This document shows positions 1-9,900 of a DNA stretch of 20,062 nucleotides, piece after piece. Every line of letters starts with the position of its first letter. Positions within the stretch are counted from its first letter, which is position 1. The DNA is from Plantago elongata (taxonomy: Eukaryota; Streptophyta; Magnoliopsida; Lamiales; Plantaginaceae), in the NCBI GenBank assembly GCA_036897095.1, contig JAYMSP010003368.1, forward strand, positions 1 to 20,062. Reading direction: 5' to 3'. The notes beneath the pieces were generated by a model. The model made no database searches. It saw only the letters and a program-made list of their open reading frames with translations, and was not told the origin of the DNA. A program made the position numbers and the translations under genes.

Positions 1-377
1 CCCCCCCTTTAGCTCCCGTGCTTGAGGATGCTTCTCCGTCGAGGTCACACCGACGTGAGCAAGGTGGGTCTAACGAGTTGACAGACGGTCGTGAGGAGGT
101 TTCCCAGCCGGAAAATTGAGATACGAATGTGAATCAGATTGATGAACCTTTGCCGGAGCTGGAGGTAACCAAATCCAATTCCCACCTTACTACTCAGGCT
201 TCTGGCCCGCCGCCCGTTATTCCGGTGAATCATACCCCTACTGTCTAGGTTGACATCATTCGGGGCAACCAGACACAGACTAGGGGCATGAATATTGACT
301 ATTGCCCGCCTTCGGAGGGGGAAGGCGAATTAGTTATTGAAATTGACGAGGAGGATATTGAATCTGAACTAGATTTC

Positions 378-1181
378 TGGAAAATTTCTCTAATCATGTA
401 TGTTGCAGACAATCACTATCAATGAATGCGGTGAAGAATTTTATGATAAAATATGGACTAATGTTACTTTACTGGAGGATGACAAGAACTTGATAGAGAA
501 TATTGGACCCTACTATATTTACGGCAGGCCTATGGTAATACGCCCATGGTCTAGAAATTTTGAACTCAAGGAGAATATGTTGCGTATTGCGCAAATTTGG
601 GTGAAGCTCCCTCAATTGTCGTTGTATCTATGGGGTGCGAAATAGCTAATGTCATTGGTGCTTCGCTATACATAGATTAATGTACGGCGAAAAAGCTTAG
701 GGTCTCCTATGCACGTATTCTGATTGAGGTTGATATTACAGAGGACCTTTGCTAGTATGTTTCGATTAAGGACAACCATGGCCATATGTTTAAGCAATTT
801 GTTGAGCACGAATGGCAGCCTCTCTTCTGTCAAAAGTGTCAAAGTGCGGGACATATATGTGGTGAGGGACAATCTAGGAAAGGGACCATTGGTGATTATC
901 ATAAGATTAGACCACAGGGTAGGAACACAGATTCCCAGTGGATTTTGCCGAAGACTTGGCGCCCTTGAGATGACCAGCTTAACCTGCCTCGACCAGGTGT
1001 TTCTAATCCTGCGAGAACGGAGACGAGAGTGCGGGATAGTGCGATTATGCAGGCTCCTACCCCCTCGACTCCGACTCGGCCTCCTGATGAGGAGAATGAA
1101 TGGACCCCCATCACTCATTACAATAGCTCCCCAGAGCGGAGCCCTAGACTAGATGCAAATATAGATGGTTCTGTGGGATGA
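378..1181 (+). pseudogene. LINE ORF1 relic (DUF4283 plus zinc knuckle)
   Basis: Remnant of the LINE ORF1 nucleic-acid-binding protein, which in this class coats the element RNA. Homologous stretches are scattered over three frames. The first, near 378, reads FWKISLIMYV; the second is NAVKNFMIKYG near 424. A third, around 505-645, has the DUF4283 ending RPMVIRPWS and WVKLPQLSLYLWG. The next, at 650-770, reads TAKKLRVSYARILIEVDIT. A CCHC-type knuckle follows near 828-875, reading CQKCQSAGH, but its last Cys is replaced by Gly (CX2CX4HX4G). A Pro/Thr-rich tail is open in one frame to a TGA at 1179-1181. At least three frame changes and a stop near 679 show it is dead. The region 1-377 is probably the N-terminal part of ORF1, but I see no recognisable motif there. 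Confidence 0.8.
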
Positions 1182-3015
1182 CTTAATATGCGCAATGGTT
1201 TTGCCTCGCTCGAGCTTGGACCTGGCTCAGGCGAGGACCAAACTCATGATATATGTTAGCCTGGAACGTTAGGAGGCTGAATAAGACCGCTAAACATAAG
1301 GAGATAGGCTTCTGTCTCCTGGATTGGAATGTTAGTATAGCGGGTATGTTAGAAACTAGAATAAAGGAGGAGAATATGGGCAGGATACGTCAGCTACTGG
1401 GCAATTAATGGAACTTTTGGGATAACTATTCGTTTCACGTCCTTGGGCGCATTTGGGTTCTTTGGGATCCCGGTCATGTCAAGGTCAATTTTCTCGACTG
1501 TTCTAATCAGTATCTCCATTGCCGATGGTTTGATAGTGAAGGAGTAAATAGAGGATTGGTCACTTTTATCTATGCTCATAACCAGCTACATAATAGGCTG
1601 AGGCTCTGGCAAGACCTAGGTGAGTTGGCCCATGACATTAGTGAGCCTTGGTCTATGTGGGTGATCTTACTAATGTGCTCCGAGTGGGTGATCGTATTGG
1701 TGGCAATTCGGTGCAGGAACATGAGTATAGGGATCTAGCAACGATGATGGAGAAAGTAGGATTGTTTGAGGTTGATATGTTGGGAGATAGGTTTACTTGG
1801 TCAAACAAACACGAGCATGGTATTATCTACTCTCAAATTGATAGGGCTCTGGGGAATGCTGAGTGGTTCCAGGCGAATCCGAATGTTGACATTGAAGTTC
1901 TTCCTCAGGGACTATCGGATTATTCACCCTTGCGGATTCAAAATTTCCTTGAGCGGTCGTGCTTCAAGTTCATCAACTATGTGGCTACATTTGATGATTT
2001 CGAAGCCAAGCTCGTGGATGCCTGTCGAGGGTTCGGGTCTGGCTGCCCTCAACAGGGGATTTGGATTAAACTCAAACGGCTACAACCTGCTATGCGTACT
2101 CTGAACAAACGGGTTAATGGTGCGAGCCAACACATTTTAACCCTTCGCGCCAAACTCCAACTGAGCCAAGAGAACCTGCACCGGGACAGGTTCAATTCAG
2201 GACTGCTGCGGGACGTGACAGAGGCGTCGATTGAGTTGGAATACTGGCTCGGTGTGGAGGAGAAAATTCTGCGTAAAAAATCCAAAGCATATTGGATTCA
2301 ATTGGGTGATGGAAATACATCGTTCTTCCACGCACATGGAAAGGAGAAGAATAAACGAGCAGGCATTCGTACTCTCGTGCAGGAAGACGGCAACACCATT
2401 ACTCGGGCCACAGAGATTGAGGATAAGGTATTATTGTTTTATTCAAACCTGGTCAGACATGCTACAGACCGACGCGAGGGGATCAATGTTACATATATCC
2501 GTGAGGGTAAAGGGGTTTGTCAAAGATCGGGAGTTTCTGATCCAGCCTATCACTCGTGCTGAAATTGACCTAGCTCTTAAAGATATCGGGGACCTAAAAG
2601 CTCCAGGTATTGATGGATTCAATGCATTTTTCTTCAAGAAGACATGGCATCTGGTCAAATTGGATGTATATGACGCTGTCTCGGATTTCTTTGCTAATGA
2701 ACGCCTAATTCCACCACTTAATTGTACGTTTGTGACCCTAATTCCGAAGACCCGGGAGGCTAGGCGAGTGCGTGATAGGAGACCTATTGCATGTTGCACT
2801 GATTTACAAGATTATATCTAAGATCATCACGGCTCGATTGGGAAAGGTTATCAATTCGGTTGTTGGAGACGGCCAATCTACCTTCTTACTCGGACGTGTT
2901 ATTCAAGATAATATCCTACTTGCTCAGGAACTGGCTAGGGGCTGCAATCGGAAAGGAATCTCTCCTAGGTGCATGATCCAAATGGATATGCACAAAGCTT
3001 ATGATACGGTGGAGT

Positions 3016-3033
3016 GGGGGGGGGGGGGGGGGG
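3016..3033 (+). repeat. 18-base poly-G tract inside the RT core
   Basis: An uninterrupted run of 18 G directly after the DTVEW block of the reverse transcriptase relic. The frame is kept across it: Val-Glu-Trp, a run of Gly, then the downstream ECILRDLGFP block. In related LINEs a short non-Gly segment joins these two blocks, so the tract looks like a homopolymer expansion or a sequence error. Confidence 0.9.
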
Positions 3034-4383
3034 TGCCGCTCGAGTGTATTTTGAGAGACTTGGGATTCCCAGCCCAGTTCGCTCGTTGGATTATGTGTTG
3101 TGTGACGACAGTGTCTTATAGATACCTAATTAATGGGGTTCCATCGAAGTTACTTATGGCTCAGAGGGGCCTTCGCTAGGGAGACCCCTTTTCTCCGTAA
3201 TTATTTGTGCTCATTATGGAATATCCCCACCGCAGCCTTCAAAGTTTAGGTACGGTGCCTGATTTCAACTTTCACCCCAAGTGCGAGAAGTTGCACATTA
3301 CAAATCTCTGCTTTGCCGATGATCTGATGTTGTTCATGCGTGGTGATGTGAAGTCAGTTCAGCTTGTAATGAAGAAATTCCAGCATTTCTCCGCTTCTAT
3401 TGGGTTGTGCGCTAATGCTATGAAGACGCGGGTCTCCTGTGGAGGAGTAGCGCCGCCAACCACTCACAAGCAACTCACGACTCGCCAGTGCCAACCATTC
3501 AACGACCGTATTATGGGAAGACTTAAGCACAGGGCTACATGGCTCCTAAGCTATGTGGGTAGGGAGCAACTAATTCGTAGTGTCATCACCTCGATTACTA
3601 CATATTGGTTACAGGTTTTTCCATTCCCAAAGAAAGTTTTGGATCATATTCAGAGTATCTGTCGCAGTTTCTTGTTGAGTGGTAAAGATAGTTCTTGTCG
3701 CAAAGCCCTAGTAGCTTGGCAACAAGTGTGTGCTCCCAGAAGTTGTAGGGGACTTAATATCATATCCTTTCCGGAATGGAACAAGGCTCTTTTATCGAAG
3801 CTACTATGGAAAATCCAATCTAAAGCATATTATTTTTGGGTTCGATGGATTCACGCATATTATATAAAGAACCAAGACATGGATACATGGAGTATCCCGC
3901 AAGACAGCTCTCTGATACTCAAGGTTGTCCTTAAGCTGCGGGTTGCCCTTCAAGATACTCGAGAGTGGCATGAACAGTTGAGTGGACTCACCTTCTCGGT
4001 GCGCAGAAGCTACAAGTTTTTTAGGGAGACCCTTGGAAAAGTCGAATGGCGAAACTTGGTAGTCAAGCATCCAGCTAGGCCGAAAGCTGTGTTTATCTTA
4101 TGGTTGGCTCTCCACCTATGGTTAGCTACGAAGGATAGGTCGGCATACTTTGGGATTGATACGGATGGGAAGTGTGCATTTAGTGATGAGACTGAAACCT
4201 TAGACCACCTATTCTTTCAATGTCCGAAGACTTATGAGATTGTACGAGGCGGTTTACAATGGATGTGCATTTCACACCCTCCCATCTCGAGTTGGCAGTA
4301 GCTTCTAGGTTGGCTCTCCTCTCGGAATAAGGGAAAGGGAGGTCGTGCTGCTGTTTTTCGTGCCTTGGTTGCTGAAGTGGTGT

Positions 4384-4507
4384 ATCATATTTGGTGTGCG
4401 AGGAATGAAATGAATTTTCAACAGAGGAACCCGGACATCCAATCCATCATATTTGGTGTGCGGGGAATGAAATGAATTTTCAACCGAGGAACCTGGACAT
4501 CCAATCC
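4384..4507 (+). repeat. 62-bp tandem duplication in LINE ORF2 3' end
   Basis: Two adjacent 62-base copies (4384-4445 and 4446-4507) differ at only about three positions by eye. The unit encodes the ARNEMNFQQRN segment before the ORF2 C terminus. Since 62 is not a multiple of three, the duplication shifts the frame. The second copy is the one in frame with the VRLRC end. Confidence 0.9.
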
Positions 4508-4738
4508 ATCCTTGCTTCGATCATTCACACTGTTCGGTTGCGTTGTCGATCGAGACAGGCTGTTTCACTTCTTCTCCATCTGGCGTAATTAGTTTTTGTT
4601 AGCGAGTTTCTATGACAAGATTAGTTTGTTTTGTTTCATTTTCGTAAAGTCAGGTTTTGGGCTCAGATTTGTTATCGGCCCCTAAAGGTAAAACATTATT
4701 TTGGAGTTAATAAGATCAATTCTTCGTTCCCAAAAAAA

Positions 4739-4983
4739 TAATCTGGCAAATGGCATATGCGAGATTATTTAGGACTCTAGTATTTTTTCTCTTATACCAT
4801 CCAAAAAATATAACAGCATAACAATTGACGAAAAAAACCTTGAAACTACCAACGGTTGCGTTCGTACCTATATAGACAAGAATAGTAGAACCGTAACAAT
4901 CAACCGCAATAGACAGAGAGGTCCAAAACAGAGGAAATCATTTCCATCTTCCTCTGTTTGATCTTTCTCAAACTAACAAGCAA
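4739..4983 (+). promoter_or_regulatory. Promoter and 5' leader of the acyl-protein gene
   Basis: The space between the LINE tail and the ATG at 4984. A TATA-like box, CTATATAG, lies at 4868-4875, which would place the transcription start near 4900. The leader of about 80 nt has no upstream ATG. It contains an 11-bp perfect inverted repeat (4926-4936 with 4949-4959, 12-nt loop) ending 24 nt before the start codon. The original upstream promoter has been pushed at least 4.7 kb away by the LINE. Confidence 0.6.
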
Positions 4984-6045
4984 ATGGGTTGCGGCGAATC
5001 CAAGCACGCTGTTTCCACCGCGAACACCGTTGTTTCCAGAGACAACAGCAAACGATCTAATTCCACCAAGAACACCACACCCCAAATCGACTCTCCTGTT
5101 GCCAAAACCGCAAGCAATTTGAATTCAGAAAATGGTTTGGGTAACGGGAACGTGAAGGAGAACGGAATCCAGGCTGAGGTCACCAAGGAACAATCCGGAA
5201 CAGATAATGTTGCAAAAAAGACTGAAAATCAGGGTGTTGTTGGCAATGTAGATACCGAGGTGGTCGTGCAGGTTGAGGAAAAGGAAAAGAATGCGAAATC
5301 CAAGGCTATTCAGGTTGTGACCGAACAGGTATTGACAATAATCAAATAAATTTTAAGAAGATGGCTTCGGTGTGATGAATGCCTAATTAATTTTGTATTA
5401 ACAGGAAGGAGGAGTTGTAAATGTGGAGGTGAAGGAAGAAACGAAAGACGAGGTTGTTGATGAAGCAAACGAAGAGGCAAAGCCAGTTCCTGTTCCAGGT
5501 TCTCCTGATGACTTTTTCTCTGATGAGATGACAATTGAATCCATGATCCCTGATGGAATTTCAGGTATATCCGAGTACCATTCTCCGTATGCCAAGCAGG
5601 ATGGAAATGTGACTGCAGGGAAAGGTTGTACTTGTCAATCAGATTGATGTACTTCATTTCTTGTGTGCCTATGTAGTACATCGATTTTGTTTTTTTGGAA
5701 AGATTGCTTAATTTCTGTTTTCATGGTACCAGAAGATAGGGTCAACGTGGGCGAAAGCAAAGAGGTTATTCCGGTTGATGAAACAAAAGACAATGCTCCC
5801 GACATTGAAGAGAAACCTGCTGTTGAGAAGGTATGAACTTTTCTATTTTATCACATAACTTGTATCTAGACGGTCTAACCGTCAGATTTGTGCAAAGTTC
5901 ACACTATTTGTTTTTCCTTCGGAGGATAGAGATTGCGAGACACTGGTAATCTAGATGTCGATCTAACATTGTAGCACGGGTAATGATTTTGCAGGACAAT
6001 GGAACTGATGCTGCAGTACCAGCAGATGTTGTAAAGGCAAATTGA
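4984..6045 (+). CDS. Small acidic protein with N-terminal acylation signal (MGCGESKH), four exons
   Basis: Exons inferred from GT-AG sites and frame: 4984-5328, 5405-5624, 5733-5830 and 5995-6045, giving 237 residues. The phases agree at every junction (0, 1, 0). The N terminus, MGCGESKH, has Gly2 for N-myristoylation and Cys3 for S-acylation, so plasma-membrane attachment is expected. The rest is hydrophilic and rich in Lys, Glu, Asp and Asn, with no membrane segment and no catalytic motif seen. It is probably disordered. A distinctive central stretch reads SPDDFFSDEMTIESMIPDG, followed by an aromatic/Pro segment with EYHSPYAKQ. This looks like a plant-specific unnamed family whose members start with the same MGCGESKH signature; I do not know a function. 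The start context (AAATGGG) is favourable. If intron 2 were retained, the protein would end at TGA 5645-5647 with a Cys-containing tail, GCTCQSD. Confidence 0.82.
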
Positions 6046-6281
6046 AGAAGAAGCTGAAAATGGATAAGATGTGAAAATGTTAAAGAGAACCAATTATACA
6101 TTTTGTATTGTGATCTTGAATTCCTGAAGAGCTTATTTTATCTGATTCTTTCCTTCACAGATTCTACATAACACGTCCTATGCATACATTACCATCGCAA
6201 ATATCAATCAAATACAAACTTTTACGAGATACAATATATGTTAGTTTTAACATCGCGAGGTCAACAACAAACATTACATAT

Positions 6282-6287
6282 TTTATT
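6282..6287 (-). terminator. Candidate poly(A) signal AATAAA of the kinase gene
   Basis: Reading the - strand, AATAAA occurs here, about 680 nt past the kinase stop. It is the first exact AATAAA I found downstream of the stop on that strand. Plant signals are loose, so a nearer degenerate site is possible. Confidence 0.35.
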
Positions 6288-6395
6288 AATCGCGAGATTA
6301 ATGTTCATAGTCTGGTGTTGATCCGTCTTGGTGGCATAGGTTTAACTTAATCATTGGTACAGAGAGTAACATCATTAATTCTGTGACTTGAACAG

Positions 6396-6401
6396 AATAA
6401 A
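6396..6401 (+). terminator. Candidate poly(A) signal AATAAA of the acyl-protein gene
   Basis: An exact AATAAA on the + strand about 350 nt past the stop at 6045. It lies beyond the opposing gene's candidate signal, so use of both would make overlapping antisense 3' ends. A closer degenerate signal cannot be excluded. Confidence 0.3.
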
Positions 6402-6963
6402 CTGAATTGGGATTTGAAGGGGAAAAAGTTGGATGCAAAAGAATAAGACTAGGTAACCAAACATCGTTGAATAGCGCGAAGAACAAGACTCAGAAAAAGA
6501 AAAATCCATACAAGTTGGGACAACTATACGGACAAGCATAAGATGTCAAGCACAGCACTCGGTGAGAACAGAACGAAACCAAACCGAACGCTTAATCAAC
6601 GAAGAAGACGACAGTTCATAGTATGGGGCAAAAACCTCATACATTCCTAAATACATAGATTAACATGTTCTTTTTTTTTTTTTTTTTAAATCCAACAATT
6701 TGCAGTATCTTTGCACAGATTTACCCAAAAAGACCAACTAAACTCTTCTCTTTACCACCGCAGACCCATCAAACGCTTGATGTCCAACCAATCTCAGCCA
6801 CAAGACTAGCTTTGCTTCTACGCATCGAATGATACGATACTCGGTTAAAGAGGGATTAAGTTCTCTGATTTTCAGTTCAAACCTGAGACCACAGAGAGAT
6901 GGTTTGCATAAATTGATTTTCAGTCGTTCTTAATTCTTTTGTCACTGCGTTTCAGGGAGAGAA

Positions 6964-9900
6964 TCATTCTGTATCATCGAAACTACCCATGGGATTCCCT
7001 TTCTTTCTCTCCCTCCAATTCTCACCCCATACCTTGGCCTCTGCAACTGCACGTTCTCTATCCAGGTCCCAGTTTCTGGGAGTATCTCTTGCTCTACCTG
7101 CACTAGCAGGGCTGTCTCGTTGGGAATCTGGACGCTCGTAATCGTCCAAACCCCATTTACGACCCGATCCACCACTTGTTTCAATACGTCGCAGCTCAGC
7201 GCCAGATTCTCTCTTCCTCAAATCAGGGGAATTCTTGTGAGCTGAAGGAGAACCATGGTAGCCTCTTCCACTATCATCTAAACCGTCCATTCCGTCAGAA
7301 GTGGTCCTTCTTTGATCCCTATGCCTTGGAGTGGATTTGCTGCTTTGGACAGCAGGTGAGCTAGGATCGTAAGTTTGTGACGCCAAATAAGTTAAAGCAG
7401 TAACAACGTCACCGATTAGGGGTCTAGTGGCAGCTTGCTCTTGCAAGCACATGGCAGCCACTGCCAATGCTTGATAGAGTCCACGCATTGGGTAGCGTCC
7501 TTGTAGTAAAGGATCAGCCATCTTAGGGAACTTTCTTCGGTCCTTGAAAAGGGGACGTGCCTGTGTCCATTAAAAAATAAATCAAGTAGCAAAATAAATT
7601 TATATTAAATCAAATGCACAGTTATCAATAGCAAACAGTAGCAAATAAACCATACTATGCTGCTCTATATATTTGAATGTATAGTTGTATTCCTATTGAA
7701 CATACAAAATTAAATACATAATTACACTTGGATATTGACTATAACCAATAAAGAGCTAGGTCATCAAAGTGAAAATTAAGTTTCAAGAAAAACACAAAAA
7801 CTGAACTAAGTTCTGCAACATCTCAATTGAAATTTAAACTGGAGAAATTTCGTCACGGAGATTGAAGATAAAAACAAGTTAGTTCATAGAGAAGAAAGAT
7901 TTTCTAACAAAACGCCAACTAAGCCAAATCTCAATCAAGCTATATTAAACACAAGTATATTTCATGCCATTAACTTCACCTGCAATTTGCTTTCCTGGCA
8001 GTAGACTCTGTGCACTTAGTTTCATTCGCACAACACACATTTTTATATACCCTCTTCCCACATCTAAATCAACTTCAGTGTAAACTTATGACCCAAAACT
8101 AGTCCGTCCAACTCAAACCAAATATCATCAACCGGACATACCAAAAATCCAATCCTAAATATTGGATAGTCATGTATTAAATTAGCATGCAAATTTCATA
8201 TGCAAACAATTAAAATACATATGAATGTACAACTCTACGCAATACTACCCCATCATACAGGCATTGAACAGAACTCCATGTTTTCTTTAGACTCTGCGCT
8301 AGCAACCCTATTCATTTCGTTTTGTGTTTCAGTATCAGGAGAGTAGAAAGAAATTAGTATTGGGCGACACAGAGGGTTCACCTATTTTACGCAGAACAAG
8401 TGAAGTGGTACACATTTCGAAAAATATGCCCTACTTGCTATCTAACTAATTTCCACTATATCAATTCTTTACTCTCTTTTAGATGCTTTACAGTTGCTAT
8501 TCACAGAGCCCCTTTTTCTGTAAGAGTATAAACAAATAGATAAAGGGTTCGAAGAAATAATTGTGTACTATGTCATGTGAAGAATGAATTAACCAATAGA
8601 AATTCAAATTCTTCGGGGTAGAAAATCTATTACTTGTTTGCTAGATCACCTGGAGCATGAGTGAGGGCGAGAGAGGAAACAGGAGCGTAAATCGAAAAGC
8701 GTCAAAACTTAAAAAAATATGAAGACTCAAGCGCCTTAAAGTGCGTTGCAATAATTATATAAAACAATTTTTATGTATGTTAATTATTTAATTCATTTTA
8801 AATTAAAAATAATGTGTAACTTAAAATTTCTACATGCATATAAGTTCAAATTGTTGATTTGCGACTTTGAGAAACTGTAAACAAAAACTAAATGAGCCGT
8901 ATAAAGCGAGCTAAAAACATTGAGCAAACTAAAAGCGTCAAGCGGCTTAAAGCGCAAGCGACAGTGCTTTAGAAGTTTTAAGGTGATCTAACTTGTTTAT
9001 TTATTATTAATTATTTAATTATTTGGACTGCCCAAAAAGTGAACTGTAAGTCTGTAAAGCTCTTAATAGACCGGAGTCAGTATTTCTTAATCATTTATTA
9101 ATCAAAATACCCCACTTTGCCGATTCCCTTATTTTCAGTCCCCGCCCAAAAACTTGCAGTTTTGGGCAGGGCAGGTGGAACATGAAGTAGCAAAGTTAAC
9201 AGAATATCACATGAACAAACGTGTAAAAAGGCAGGATTACATACCCATGCAACAAGGTTATACTCTCCCGCTCCCTTGGTATTGTCGATTGCTTTGCGAC
9301 CTGTAATGAGTTCAAGGAAGACGACTCCAAAACTGTACACATCAGATTTCAAAGTAAGCTGGCCAGTCATAGCATATTCTGGAGCACAATAACCATATGT
9401 TCCCATCACCCTTGTAGAAACATGAGTTTTATCACCAACGGGGCCTAGTTTTGCAAGTCCAAAGTCCGACAGCTTGGGAAAAAATCCTTCATCCAGAAGG
9501 ATATTGGAGGATTTTAAGTCTCTGTATATGACAGGTGGATTGGCTTTGTCATGCAAATATTCTAACCCTTTCGCTGCACCGGCCGCAATTTTCATCCTAG
9601 TATTCCAATCCAAGGGTTCTTTCTCCTGTTGAAGATCTGCAGACAAAAATCAATTTCTTTACTTTGGTAAAATATAAAAAACTTCCATTCCACCAACAAG
9701 GTTAGAAGATCAACAATAAATAAAAGGGCCTTCAAGGTGAAGCCATGGACTAAGTAAACTGAGGGATCAAGAAAGAGATAATAAAACCAAATATCGTGAA
9801 CAAAATATGTTGAACAACCCTACTTAAAGACAAGCTGTCTAAGCGTTTAACAGTGGTGACTATGAAACACAGATTTAGTATCTGCCCTAGAACTTAACTC

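Larger units (their letters stand above)
1245..4588 (+). pseudogene. LINE ORF2 relic (endonuclease, reverse transcriptase, zf-RVT)
   Basis: Remnant of the LINE polyprotein that nicks target DNA and copies the element RNA. The endonuclease-family start reads LAWNVRRLN near 1258, and its middle (about 1650-1960) has VGDLTNVL where VGDFN-type is usual and GLSDYSPL where SDH is usual. A linker with KAYWIQLGDGNTSFFH follows at about 2287. The reverse transcriptase begins near 2540 with LKAPGIDGF, then DMHKAYDTVEW at about 2985, GLR-stop-GDPFSP at 3168-3197, and the FADD catalytic box at 3312-3323. The zf-RVT-like end reads ETLDHLFFQC near 4193-4222, with its CxxC changed to CxxS. The C terminus, VRLRC, ends at TAA 4586-4588. 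The frame shifts from 1 to 2 between the linker and RT, and from 2 to 3 near 2803. Stops interrupt at 3177 and 3198. Confidence 0.9.
1..4738 (+). mobile_element. Decayed L1-type LINE retrotransposon, 5' end outside window
   Basis: A non-LTR retrotransposon in + orientation. In order it shows an ORF1 relic with a DUF4283-like block and a CCHC knuckle, an ORF2 relic with endonuclease, reverse transcriptase and zf-RVT domains, a short 3' UTR (4589-4731), and a terminal run of seven A (4732-4738). This is the usual arrangement of plant L1-clade elements. The reading frames are broken by stops, frameshifts, a 62-bp tandem duplication and an 18-G tract, so the copy cannot be autonomous. The 5' end and left target-site duplication lie left of base 1, so a full-length insertion cannot be shown. 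The same family is present as a short truncated copy at 17254-17520. Confidence 0.93.
6046..6963. other. Intergenic space between convergent genes (both 3' UTRs)
   Basis: 918 bp between the two stop codons. It must hold the 3' UTRs of both genes. It contains a T17 run at 6671-6687 (A17 in the kinase transcript) and the crossed candidate poly(A) signals listed separately. No coding sequence is supported. Confidence 0.7.

Noticed and set aside
666..1118. - strand open frames of 150 and 71 residues across LINE ORF1
   Set aside because: They overlap clear + strand LINE homology and show no motif of their own.
6298..6486. 62-residue - strand open frame downstream of the kinase stop
   Set aside because: Lies in the inferred 3' UTR, with no conservation signal visible.
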